64,000 nt of DNA from an uncultured Prevotella sp. (GTDB lineage: Bacteria; Bacteroidota; Bacteroidia; Bacteroidales; Bacteroidaceae): contig UQZX01000002.1 of NCBI GenBank assembly GCA_900545525.1, positions 1 to 64,000 of the forward strand. The letters run 5' to 3'. Under the pieces are notes generated by a model. It was given only the letters and a program-made list of their open reading frames with translations, was not told where the DNA came from and did not search any database. The position numbers were made by a program, and so were the translations under genes. Shown here in pieces: positions 17,901 through 25,279 of this stretch (position 1 is the stretch's first letter; the number at the start of each line of letters is the position of its first letter).

Positions 17901-18818
17901 TCACGTTTCTACTTTGAGACATCCACCCTTGGCGGTCGTGTAGATTTCCTCTGTGGTGGCGGTGACGTTGTGTATAATCAGTGTGACCTTGTTATAAAAG
18001 GTGACGGTACAAAGATTACCGCAGCCGGAACTCCTGCAAAGTATGGATATGTGTTCCTCGATTGCACGATAAAGGGTGACAAGAAGTTTGACGGTCAGTT
18101 TACGCTCGGTCGTCCATGGAGCTCAGGTGCATCTAAGGTGTATTATGTAAACACCACAATGGAAATTCTTCCGACAGCTGCCGGCTGGGAAGAGATGAGC
18201 GGAGGATGGCCTGCTGCATTCAAGGAATATAACAGCCATACGGCAAGCGGTACTCCGGTAAGTCTTGCAAACCGTAAGATTGAATTTGGAGAGCATACGG
18301 ATAAGGAAACAGGAACATATTATCCTGCAAAACCGCTTCCCGGCACGCGCATTCCTCTTACAGAAGAGGAGGTGGCGGAACTTACCATCGAGAATGTGAT
18401 GGGTGGCGCAGACAACTGGGATCCGACAGCAGCAACAGAGCAGGCTTCAGCTCCTGTTAATGTCAAGATAAAAGGTACGGAGCTTACATGGGACAACAGC
18501 GACTATGTACTGGGATGGGTTGTATTAAAGAACGGTGAGTATGTTGCAAACGTAATAGAGCCTTCATACACCATCGACGATGCAACGGCAACATGGTCTG
18601 TACGTGCGGCAAACGAGATGGGCGGTCTTGGCGAGGCAACAGTGGCAACCGTTGCAACAGGCATCGATGAGATAAACGGTGCGGGCAATGAAAATGTTGC
18701 GGGCACGGCATATTACAACCTTCAGGGCATACGCGTAAGCAAGGACTATAAGGGAGTTGTGATAAAGGTCGACACAATGTTCGACGGCAGGCAGGTTTCT
18801 ACGAAAATCATGAAATAA
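14943..18818 (+). CDS. multidomain secreted pectin methylesterase (CE8)
   Basis: A 1291-residue extracellular protein. Signal peptide about 1-24. Two beta-sandwich/discoidin-like regions (about 25-190 and 200-385), InlB/bacterial-repeat-like modules (about 387-548; FKNWTDATG, FTNWSTGET), a further carbohydrate-binding-type sandwich (about 549-722), and a Big_5-type Ig domain (about 724-825). The CE8 beta-helix (about 830-1140) has QDTYY with acid/base Asp978, GGRVDFLCGGGD with nucleophile Asp1001, and LGRPW with Arg1057. An FN3-like region (about 1165-1240) and the shared C-terminal tail (YYNLQGIRVSKDYKG) close it. It should remove methyl esters from homogalacturonan. The active-site set is intact. 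It stands alone, 8 kb from the RG-II gene set. Confidence 0.92.
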   Translation: MTKQTLLKTLLFLFAGLIPLGGAAQQTKLVAWEFDTSNNQVPDNQIINATTGSGTVSFFSTGNYTVVPEDRAYGCVKFTAGSNSGLTDADWTNPEKHNNYIQAEFSTTGYQKPVVSFAMAADTGTKWRLVYSANGGESWVDAGEYETDQHWGTAKTFDNIAVNATNKEKVIFRILNVTNGNRGSYDSRFKSFVVMAEEYSLPSYNNEQGTITWPFDLGTEGQTGTYSPANIADAFKNNFIELGGNLSYSGTGKPNDSDIIQTKIKSASKESGPSDNNKLNFLFTTKTGIKFTPTKVSFTGTRYGTGSGNMDINWLNSDGTTISLATGQKPERNNQGTANHTDYSYSISSAPQSEGICGLNINIYNLDPNKELGFANIVIEGILDGQLADVRQCKVTVTVSPEGAGTAKVSPVGNEFDEGTEITLSQTKNFGYKFKNWTDATGKELSTEESFKYILNDDAVITANYEKLNTYALSYNVAGGANDYMVTLSPEPNVIDGKNMYEDGTKVTLTAASNPILTFTNWSTGETSSEIAVTMTEDTEVTANYDAVDFVAAWDFEKSGGDGRKADFYSADNDVAQLVLRTADGATSGWLDKSNQAAGGYEGRPGAVNWRTTGLGEYYWQTQLNCAAFTDINVKTAMTFNYNAYSTYNVEYSLDGQEWKQAAAITIPGAKTWVDAEFTLPAECNNQTAVYLRWIADKTSEVKGTQSNNDGICLGATWILGKAQIVDDGTAPKLVSTVPAEGNTTASANGKIVLTFDEKVKVADGAVATLGTQTLTPSVSGKTVIFEYKGLDYSTAYTFTLPANKVADLTDNYLADEIVINFTTKTRPAVEKAMYDFIVPDDGTFNEAITAANSRASKDKRFYIFVKDGSYEAKNTNGGTVIGSDNKTYPSVTTDLTASNVSIIGESMNGTVVFNKPVNAIEGLGKATNLCIQNNVANTYIQDLTLTNTLGDNGRAVVLQDRGNKTICKTVNLDGFQDTYYSNQNGSRFYFETSTLGGRVDFLCGGGDVVYNQCDLVIKGDGTKITAAGTPAKYGYVFLDCTIKGDKKFDGQFTLGRPWSSGASKVYYVNTTMEILPTAAGWEEMSGGWPAAFKEYNSHTASGTPVSLANRKIEFGEHTDKETGTYYPAKPLPGTRIPLTEEEVAELTIENVMGGADNWDPTAATEQASAPVNVKIKGTELTWDNSDYVLGWVVLKNGEYVANVIEPSYTIDDATATWSVRAANEMGGLGEATVATVATGIDEINGAGNENVAGTAYYNLQGIRVSKDYKGVVIKVDTMFDGRQVSTKIMK

Positions 18819-18849
18819 TTTGTAAATATAGATTAGATTAGTAAGAGGG

Positions 18850-18884
18850 GTTAGCCCGACGTGATGTCGGGCTAACTTTTTTTG
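18850..18884 (+). terminator. terminator of the pectinesterase gene
   Basis: An 11-bp perfect stem GTTAGCCCGAC/GTCGGGCTAAC (18850-18860, 18866-18876) with loop GTGAT and a run of seven T. Confidence 0.93.
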
Positions 18885-18891
18885 TTGGGGC

Positions 18892-19018
18892 GATAGGGCA
18901 AATTGGTCTAATCGCCCTATTAGGCTAATTAGCCCTATTTGTCCTATCAGCCCTATTTGTCCTATTAGTCTTATCAGCCCGATTAGTCTTATTAGACCAA
19001 TTAGTTTGATTAACATCT
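18892..19018. repeat. 9-bp-period degenerate array (copy 2)
   Basis: About thirteen consecutive 9-mers of the TCCTATTAG type (CCCTATTAG, GCTAATTAG, CCCTATTTG, TCCTATCAG and so on). Because 9 is a multiple of 3, the minus strand stays open and would read as (Leu-Ile-Gly/Arg/Ser)n. It is not a gene. Confidence 0.85.
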
Positions 19019-19081
19019 CATCCAGCTCTCAAAAAAGGTTAATTAAAAGCAGCTGTCTGTCAGCCTGTAAGAAAAAAGTAA

Positions 19082-19089
19082 TATCTTTG
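19082..19089 (+). promoter_or_regulatory. -7 element directly ahead of the Nudix gene
   Basis: TATCTTTG matches TAnnTTTG and ends only 5 bases before the ATG at 19095, so the transcript would be leaderless or nearly so. No good -33 match is seen. Confidence 0.5.
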
Positions 19090-19094
19090 CCGTT

Positions 19095-19646
19095 ATGGTA
19101 AAGGAAAGAGAAATGAGATGGGAGACGCTGGATAGCGAGTATGTCATCAGGCGCCCGTGGCTCACGGCGCGCCGCGATAAGGTGCGGCTGCCAACAGGAG
19201 CCGTTAATGATGAATATTATGTGCTTGAATATCCCGACTGGGTAAATGTCATAGCAATAACCGCTGACGGCATGTTTGTTTTCGTGAGACAATATCGTCA
19301 CGGCATAGCCGAGACTTCTTTTGAGATATGCGCCGGCGTGATGGAAGACGGCGAGCAGCCTGTCGATGCCATAAAGCGTGAACTTGAGGAGGAGACGGGA
19401 TATGCAGGAGGCAGGTGGACGGAACTGATGACATTGTCGCAGAACTCGAGCACATGCAACAACATTACCCATTGTTTCGTTGCGGAAGGTGTGGAGAAAA
19501 AGCACATGCAGCATCTTGACGACACTGAGGACATCGACGTGTTCTTGTTTACGAAGGATGAGGTGCGCGGCATGCTTGAGCGCAATGAAATAAAGCAGGC
19601 TCTTATGGCTGCGCCGTTGTGGAGATATATCTGCAACGGTGTGTAG
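19095..19646 (+). CDS. Nudix hydrolase (ADP-ribose pyrophosphatase-like)
   Basis: A 183-residue protein with a perfect Nudix box GX5EX7REUXEEXGU at residues 81-103 (GVMEDGE through RELEEETGY). The preceding VNVIAITADGMFVFVRQYRHG and the ITHCFVAEGVEKK region match the NudF/ADP-ribose pyrophosphatase branch, which hydrolyses nucleoside diphosphate sugars to NMP plus sugar phosphate. Substrate identity is inferred from family likeness. The HD-domain gene starts 24 bases downstream, so they are probably co-transcribed. Confidence 0.9.
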   Translation: MVKEREMRWETLDSEYVIRRPWLTARRDKVRLPTGAVNDEYYVLEYPDWVNVIAITADGMFVFVRQYRHGIAETSFEICAGVMEDGEQPVDAIKRELEEETGYAGGRWTELMTLSQNSSTCNNITHCFVAEGVEKKHMQHLDDTEDIDVFLFTKDEVRGMLERNEIKQALMAAPLWRYICNGV

Positions 19647-19670
19647 TGAACGTTAATAATATCGATATAT

Positions 19671-20270
19671 ATGAAAGACGAGTTTGTTTCGCTTTTGCGT
19701 TCAACCGGACGCACAGGCGTGGATGCAGTGATTGGATATCTTGAAAAGTCGGGCTTCTTTGATGCTCCTGCGTCCGTGCAGAGACATCTCAGCCGCAACG
19801 GAGGGCTGCTCGAACATTCGCTCAACGTGTGCCGCGTGGCACTGAAGCTGCGCGAGGCAATGACAGTCCTGAAGCCCGGTGTTGAGGGCAGGTTGCCGGA
19901 AGACAGCGTGATAATAGCTTCGCTGTTGCACGATGTATGTAAAAGCAATATATACCATAAGACGACCAAGTATCGTAAGAACGTGCAGGGACGGTGGGAG
20001 CCTTATGAAGGCTACGAAGTGGACTACTCCCGTTTTCCCGTAGGGCATGGCGAGAAGTCGGTCATAATGCTTCTTCGTCTCGGACTGGAGCTTACCAATG
20101 ACGAGATAGTGGCGATACGCTGGCACATGTCTGCGTGGAACCTTGCCTTTCAGAGCTATGAGGATAAGTGCAATATCAGTGCCGCAGCAGAGGGATATCC
20201 TCTTCTTGCCCTGATACAGGCTGCCGACGGGCTGGCGGCGAACATTCTGGAAAGCGGAATTAATAATTAA
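19671..20270 (+). CDS. HD-domain phosphohydrolase
   Basis: A 199-residue HD-superfamily protein with metal-binding His49 (GLLEHS), His87-Asp88 (SLLHDVCK) and a later VGHGEKSV/RWHMSAW pattern giving further ligands. Such proteins hydrolyse phosphate esters, often of nucleotides; the substrate is not predictable. It follows the Nudix gene closely, and both are probably nucleotide-processing enzymes. The stop is followed by low-complexity ATTAAGAATTAAG and a long 9-bp array. Confidence 0.85.
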   Translation: MKDEFVSLLRSTGRTGVDAVIGYLEKSGFFDAPASVQRHLSRNGGLLEHSLNVCRVALKLREAMTVLKPGVEGRLPEDSVIIASLLHDVCKSNIYHKTTKYRKNVQGRWEPYEGYEVDYSRFPVGHGEKSVIMLLRLGLELTNDEIVAIRWHMSAWNLAFQSYEDKCNISAAAEGYPLLALIQAADGLAANILESGINN

Positions 20271-20465
20271 TTAAGAATTAAGGATTAAGAATTAAGAATT
20301 AAGAATTGGGAGGGGCAGGGTTAGGCTATTGGGCTAATCTGTCTTATGGGGCTTATTGGTCTTATTAGTCTTATAGGTCTTATTAGCCTTATATGTCTTA
20401 TTAGCCTTATATGTCTCATTAGCCCAATAAGTCTTATTTGCCCTATTTGTCCTATTAAACAATAA
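20265..20465. repeat. simple repeat plus 9-bp-period array (copy 3)
   Basis: 20268-20306 is TTAAGAATTAAGGATTAAG-type simple sequence. 20326-20462 has about fifteen 9-mers of the form GTCTTATTA/GCCTTATAT/GTCCTATTA in strict 9-base phase, right up to the next start codon at 20470. Confidence 0.85.
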
Positions 20466-20469
20466 AGCG

Positions 20470-21405
20470 ATGAACAACAGGATTACACAATTATTCGGAA
20501 TAAAATATCCCATAATACAGGGCGGCATGGTATGGTGCAGCGGGTGGCGTCTCGCCTCTGCCGTGAGCAATGCCGGAGGGTTGGGGCTGCTTGGTGCAGG
20601 CTCCATGCACCCGGAGATGCTGGTTGAGCATATACGTAAGATGAAGGAGGCAACGGACAAGCCGTGGGGTGTCAATGTGCCCCTGATGTATCCGGAGATA
20701 GACCGCCTTATGCAGATTATCACCGGTGAGGGCGTAAAGATTGTCTTTACATCCGCGGGCAGTCCCAAGAAATACACACCCGTGCTTCACGATGCCGGCA
20801 TAAAGGTTGCACATGTTGTGTCGGGCAGCCGCTTTGCCTTGAAATGCCTTGAGGCTGGCGTGGATGCTGTCGTTGCCGAAGGATTTGAGGCGGGCGGGCA
20901 TAACGGCCGTGAAGAGACCACCACGTTTACGCTCATACCCCAGGTGCGCCGCAGCGTGTCCATACCCCTGATAGCAGCCGGCGGCATAGTGTCGGGCAGT
21001 GGCATTCTTGCCGCTGAGGCTCTTGGTGCGGACGGTGTGCAGATAGGCACGTTGTTTGCACTGAGCCGTGAAAGCTCGGCAAGCAGTGAGTTTAAGCAGA
21101 GATGTGTGGCAATGGACGAGGGCGGCACAATGCTGTGCCTTAAAAAGCTGTCGCCGACACGTCTTGTCAAAAACAGTCTTTACGAACGTATTGCCGAAGC
21201 TGAGGTGCGCGGGGCATCGGCGGATGAGCTGCGTGACATCCTCGGGCGTGCGGCTTCCAAACGCGGTATCTTCGAGGGTGATATTGTCAACGGAGAACTG
21301 GAGATAGGGCAGGCGGCATCGTATATAAAAGATGTGCTGCCTGTTAGTGAAATAATGGATACACTTGTTGCCGAGTATGAGGAGTGCAAGGCACGGATTG
21401 GTTGA
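20470..21405 (+). CDS. nitronate monooxygenase / FabK-like enoyl-ACP reductase
   Basis: A 311-residue FMN-dependent TIM-barrel enzyme. The N-terminus IKYPIIQGGM (11-20), the AEGFEAGGHNG motif (137-147, catalytic His144) and the AAGGIVSGSGILAAEALGADGVQIGT phosphate-binding stretch are diagnostic of the nitronate monooxygenase/FabK family. FabK would reduce trans-2-enoyl-ACP in fatty-acid synthesis; nitronate monooxygenase would detoxify nitronates. The similarity around the His motif leans to FabK, but I cannot decide. It is not linked to other fatty-acid genes here. Confidence 0.85.
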   Translation: MNNRITQLFGIKYPIIQGGMVWCSGWRLASAVSNAGGLGLLGAGSMHPEMLVEHIRKMKEATDKPWGVNVPLMYPEIDRLMQIITGEGVKIVFTSAGSPKKYTPVLHDAGIKVAHVVSGSRFALKCLEAGVDAVVAEGFEAGGHNGREETTTFTLIPQVRRSVSIPLIAAGGIVSGSGILAAEALGADGVQIGTLFALSRESSASSEFKQRCVAMDEGGTMLCLKKLSPTRLVKNSLYERIAEAEVRGASADELRDILGRAASKRGIFEGDIVNGELEIGQAASYIKDVLPVSEIMDTLVAEYEECKARIG

Positions 21406-21445
21406 ATATCAGGAATTTGACGTTTTATGCAAATACCTTAACATC

Positions 21446-21533
21446 GTAGGGACATTTTCTTGTAAATGTCCGTCCGTCTGCAGCCTTGAAATCAGTGGCT
21501 GTCCGCCGGACATTTACAAGAAAATGTCCCTAC
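21446..21533. repeat. GTAGGGAC palindromic element (copy 1)
   Basis: 27-bp perfect inverted arms (21446-21472 and 21507-21533) beginning GTAGGGACATTTTCTTGTAA, with a 34-base spacer. It lies in the 180-base gap between converging genes and could also end transcription from both sides. Confidence 0.9.
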
Positions 21534-21587
21534 AATTATGTTCCTCCGGCTATATATAAATGCCGGTAGGAAATATTATCAATGTTA

Positions 21588-22214
21588 TTATTTGATTACC
21601 TTTCTTCCGTTCTGGATAAGGATGCCCTTAGCTTCCTTGTTTACACGCTGACCTGCGAGGTTGTAAACAGGAGCGTTCTCGTTTGCTGTGGGAGCCACGT
21701 TGATATTGTTGATGCCGTTTGTACCACCTGTTGGAGTGAATGCGATGTCATAGAAGTTGATACCACCGCTTGCGCTTGACAAATAGAGTGTTGTTGCAGG
21801 ACCTTCATAGTTTACGCTTGTTTTAACCGGAGCACCGGCAGGAGCAATAGATGTGGTGAATACAGCATCAAAAGTACCTGCTGCATAGTTCAAAGTTCTG
21901 TCGCTGCTGCTGTTTGAAGAACATGCAATGACTGTTATTGTACAATTGCCAGGAACGTCAAAAGACAGTGTGCGTGCATCAGCAGAACCATTTCCTCCTG
22001 TTTTCAATCGCTGTGTGTATTTTACGCCATCAACAGTTTTATTGTTTCCATCAATTACTACATTTGCCTCTGCACTTGCAGATACAGTGAGACCGTCAAT
22101 TGTTTCAGTTGCCGTAAATGTTTTTTGTTCCCAATTAGAGAAGTTCCATTCTTTTTGCGCGTTAGCACCTGCAACCATCATGGCTGCTGCAATAAGAGTA
22201 AAAAATTTTTTCAT
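21588..22214 (-). CDS. small secreted beta-sandwich protein, constant ends and variable middle
   Basis: A 208-residue protein. The signal peptide MKKFFTLIAAAMMVAGANAQ (1-20) is encoded by DNA almost identical to that of the divergent gene at 22843. The middle (about 21-165, beginning KEWNFSNW, with DGLTVSASAE) looks like the beta-sandwich attached to Prevotella pectin-degrading enzymes. The last about 31 residues (NENAPVYNLAGQRVNKEAKG and onward) are the shared tail. No catalytic residues are recognised. Likely exported and cell-surface or extracellular. Confidence 0.78.
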   Translation of the reverse strand: MKKFFTLIAAAMMVAGANAQKEWNFSNWEQKTFTATETIDGLTVSASAEANVVIDGNNKTVDGVKYTQRLKTGGNGSADARTLSFDVPGNCTITVIACSSNSSSDRTLNYAAGTFDAVFTTSIAPAGAPVKTSVNYEGPATTLYLSSASGGINFYDIAFTPTGGTNGINNINVAPTANENAPVYNLAGQRVNKEAKGILIQNGRKVIK

Positions 22215-22291
22215 ACTTTTTGATTTTGATTTAATAAATGATTAATAGTCTTTAAATAAAGTATCGCAAAGGTAACAAATTATGCAAATTA
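22174..22291 (-). repeat. left arm of a 118-bp perfect inverted repeat (promoter, leader, signal peptide)
   Basis: From 22291 to 22174 the minus strand equals the plus strand from 22766 to 22883: 77 bases of promoter/leader plus the first about 41 coding bases. It includes the -7 element TACCTTTG (plus-strand CAAAGGTA at 22267-22274). Confidence 0.93.
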
Positions 22292-22765
22292 GGGATATTG
22301 CGTGATACATGTAATTTGTTGATAATAAGGCAAATATCTTCTACGGTCTAAAATACGGCATATTGCAGTGTAAAATACGGCTTATTACATGCTAATAGAA
22401 AGCCCAATGAGCGCATAAGAGGTATGTCAACATTCAACTTCTCCCGTAGGGACATATTCTTGTATTTGTCCGCCAAACAGCTATTGAATATAAGGATGTT
22501 ACGAACGGACAAATACAAGAATATGTCCCTACGGATGCCCATTTCCGGGGCGTTGCCTCGGGCTATGCGCTCATTGGGATTTCAGCCCGTAAAATAACAC
22601 GCAAAATATCAATTAGTTTTATATCACTCCGAATTTCGGATAGACCTTTTTTATTTGATAAACATAATATAAATCACAGCATGTAATGATTTGCTGTTGC
22701 GCGTAAAATACATGCAGCATTATCCATTACATGTTTTATATTTTTTAACACAGCAAAAATGTAAT
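22292..22765. repeat. spacer between divergent paralogues with nested palindromes
   Basis: No gene is visible. An outer inverted pair GAAAGCCCAATGAGCGCATA (22398-22417) and its complement (22564-22583, one mismatch) encloses GTAGGGAC palindrome copy 2 (28-bp perfect arms, 22445-22472 and 22506-22533). Downstream is the composite TCAGCCCGTAAAATAAC then TATATCACTCCGAATTTCGG (about 22582-22640), seen also near 11551 and 43328. Confidence 0.85.
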
Positions 22766-22883
22766 TAATTTGCATAATTTGTTACCTTTGCGATACTTTA
22801 TTTAAAGACTATTAATCATTTATTAAATCAAAATCAAAAAGTATGAAAAAATTTTTTACTCTTATTGCAGCAGCCATGATGGT
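22766..22883 (+). repeat. right arm of the 118-bp perfect inverted repeat
   Basis: Identical to the complement of 22174-22291. It contains the -7 element TACCTTTG (22783-22790), a 52-base leader and the start of the signal peptide of the 22843 gene. Confidence 0.93.
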
Positions 22884-23496
22884 TGTTGGTGTTTATGCAC
22901 AAAGTACAATAGTGTTGCATCATCCCACTGCGGACAAACTGAATGTGTTGAAAGATGCTGCATTATTGGGTGAAGGTGCTGATGGCTGGACTGTTCAGTG
23001 TATGAATGAAACAAAGAATCTCGAGAAGTCTGCCTTCACTTTCACGATAAATGGTGCTGAATATAATGCAATAAAGTTATCAAATGGTGCACAGACAAAA
23101 ATAACATTGCCTGAAGGACTGGTGGCAACCAAACTCACTATTTACAGCACAGGAAATAAAGCTCTGACAAAAGAAAATTACTGGCAAGAAGTTAACGGTA
23201 ATACATTTGAAAAAACACAATATCCTATCACATCTGGTGCAGATGGAACAAATCCTACTGTTACAACATTTGATATAGACAGAACAAATGTAATCACTTG
23301 TACACAAAAAGGAGAACAACAATGTGTTGTTTTTGTAGTGGAATATACAACTGCTACAGGCATCGATGGCATCACAAGCAACGAGACCGTTAATGAGAAC
23401 GCTCCTGTTTACAACCTTGCAGGTCAGCGTGTAAGCAAGGAAGCTAAGGGTATCCTTATCCAGAACGGCAAGAAGTTCATCAACAACAACAAGTAA
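22843..23496 (+). CDS. small secreted protein, constant ends and variable middle (paralogue)
   Basis: A 217-residue protein. The signal peptide MKKFFTLIAAAMMVVGVYAQ (1-20) and tail (NENAPVYNLAGQRVSKEAKG and onward) nearly equal those of the 21588 gene, also at DNA level. Residues about 21-180 (STIVLHHPTADKLNVLKDAA and so on) share no evident sequence with that gene. This middle is Thr/Asn-rich and probably all-beta. No enzyme motif is seen. It may be a binding protein delivered by a common export/anchor module. A good terminator follows. Confidence 0.78.
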   Translation: MKKFFTLIAAAMMVVGVYAQSTIVLHHPTADKLNVLKDAALLGEGADGWTVQCMNETKNLEKSAFTFTINGAEYNAIKLSNGAQTKITLPEGLVATKLTIYSTGNKALTKENYWQEVNGNTFEKTQYPITSGADGTNPTVTTFDIDRTNVITCTQKGEQQCVVFVVEYTTATGIDGITSNETVNENAPVYNLAGQRVSKEAKGILIQNGKKFINNNK

Positions 23497-23518
23497 TTAA
23501 AAAAAACTTATAATAACA

Positions 23519-23556
23519 AAACCGGGGGCGGCAAAACATGCCGTCCCCGGTTTATT
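23519..23556 (+). terminator. terminator after the 22843 gene
   Basis: A 15-bp stem (23519-23533 with 23539-23553, one G:T wobble) of AAACCGGGGGCGGCA type, loop AAACA, followed by TTTATTTTG. Confidence 0.9.
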
Positions 23557-23903
23557 TTGTACAGATATATCCCAATGCCGTCTGTTCTGATTTTATTTCT
23601 CCAACAACTTCGGTTCGGGTGGATTTGCAAACCGTCCGCATCTATACATCATTAATAACACATAAAAATTGGCTCCATTGCGTGCGCGAGGGTGTTGCAG
23701 AACCTGAAGTTGTTCCACTGAAAGGAATAGCTGAATTTTGATACACCTTCACGAAAAATCCGCACGAACGGGGCTGTTTGCGGACAGTATGGCTTCTGAA
23801 ACTTGCTTAATACATTTTAATTTTCCATATTAAATGTTGCGGCATTATGTTGTTTGCCTGTCAAATACTTATTTTTGCATCGGTCATACATATTTATATA
23901 CAG
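23557..23903. other. gene-free spacer with a -7 promoter element
   Basis: No gene or repeat is recognised. TATTTTTG at 23870-23877 matches the -7 element, 26 bases before the CNNM/CorC-family start; the -33 element is unclear. A short frame at 23538-23741 overlaps the preceding terminator and has no family likeness. Confidence 0.5.
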
Positions 23904-25184
23904 ATGAGCGAGATATTTATTATTGCAGGACTGATATTGCTGAACGGTGTCTTTGCCATGGCAGAGATAGCACTGATATCAGCGCGCAAGTCCAGTCTTT
24001 CGTGTGATGCAAAAAAAGGCAACAGGATGTCGGCACTTGCACTGAAACTTACGAAAGATCCCGACCGCTTTCTTTCCACCATACAGATTGGTATAACACT
24101 CATAGGAATACTTACGGGTATTTATTCGGGCAATAAGATTGCCGCCGATTTCTCAGGTTTCCTTGCCGGTGCCGGCTTTCCCGTGCGCTATGCCCCGGTT
24201 GTGGCACAGGCGGTGATTGTTGTCATCGTCACTTATCTAACCATTATCTTCGGCGAGCTTCTGCCGAAGCGCATCGGCATGGCAAAGTCAGAACAGGCGG
24301 CAAGGGCGCTGTCTCTTCCCATGTATGTGCTCTCGCGTGTGGGTGCGCCTTTCGTGTGGCTGCTGTCAAGGAGCACGTCGCTTGTCTTCGGCCTTCTCGG
24401 TCTGCGCGACGGCGGTTCAAAGGTTACGGAAGACGAGATAAAGTCTATTGTTAAAGAAGGTGCCGAGGTGGGGGAGGTGGCTCCCGTGGAGCAGGATATC
24501 GTGCAGCGCGTGTTTCAGGTGGGCGACCTCAAGATAGATTCAATAATGACCCACCGCAGTGACATTACGTGGCTTGCAATGACGATGAATGCCGGGGAGG
24601 TGCGCAGTGCCGTCAGTCGTGACATGCACTCCGTCTATCCCGTTGCAGGCAGTGATTTGGACGATGTAAAGGGTGTGGTGCTGATGAGCGACCTGTTTGT
24701 ATCGTTGCACAAGGATGACTTCAAATTGTCTGACATACTGCGCAAGCCGCAGTTCTTTTATGAGAACATGGAGGTGTACGATGTTCTTGAGATAATGAAG
24801 AAGGAGCAATGCTGTTACGGTCTTGTGTGCGATGAATTCGGGGCATGCAGGGGCATGGTGACGCTGAAGGACATTCTTGAGTGCCTTGTAGGAAGCATCA
24901 TAGAGGCTTCGGACGACGAGCCTTCCATTATTCCGCGTGTGGAAGGGAAGGAATGGTTTGTCGACGGGCAGTGCTCCATGTATGATTTTCTCGACTATTT
25001 CGGAAAAATGGACTTGTTGGAGAACACCGACTATAACACTGTGGCTGGTCTGTGCTTCCACGTGCTGGAGCATATCCCCGTGTGTGGGGAGAGCTTTACG
25101 TGGCAGATGTTCCGCTTCGAGGTTGTCGATATGGACGGTGCACGTATCGACAAGCTGTTTGTTACGAATGTGGAGCAGCCATAA
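23904..25184 (+). CDS. CNNM/CorC-family membrane protein (DUF21, CBS pair, CorC_HlyC)
   Basis: A 426-residue inner-membrane protein. DUF21 transmembrane domain (about 4-195, starting IFIIAGLILLNGVFAMAEIALISARKS, with the FGELLPKRIG motif), a tandem CBS pair (about 205-330) and a C-terminal CorC_HlyC domain (about 345-425). This architecture is annotated hemolysin or gliding-motility-like, but relatives act in magnesium/cobalt export or Mg homeostasis. I start at 23904 (MSEIFIIAG), as upstream in-frame codons overlap the promoter. Confidence 0.92.
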   Translation: MSEIFIIAGLILLNGVFAMAEIALISARKSSLSCDAKKGNRMSALALKLTKDPDRFLSTIQIGITLIGILTGIYSGNKIAADFSGFLAGAGFPVRYAPVVAQAVIVVIVTYLTIIFGELLPKRIGMAKSEQAARALSLPMYVLSRVGAPFVWLLSRSTSLVFGLLGLRDGGSKVTEDEIKSIVKEGAEVGEVAPVEQDIVQRVFQVGDLKIDSIMTHRSDITWLAMTMNAGEVRSAVSRDMHSVYPVAGSDLDDVKGVVLMSDLFVSLHKDDFKLSDILRKPQFFYENMEVYDVLEIMKKEQCCYGLVCDEFGACRGMVTLKDILECLVGSIIEASDDEPSIIPRVEGKEWFVDGQCSMYDFLDYFGKMDLLENTDYNTVAGLCFHVLEHIPVCGESFTWQMFRFEVVDMDGARIDKLFVTNVEQP

Positions 25185-25279
25185 TCCTATGCTTTGCGCA
25201 CTGTAACCCACAGCTTTACGGATCACAACCCATAGGGTTATGTACTGTTGTTGTCATTGTGCCGATATGCTTGTCGCGG

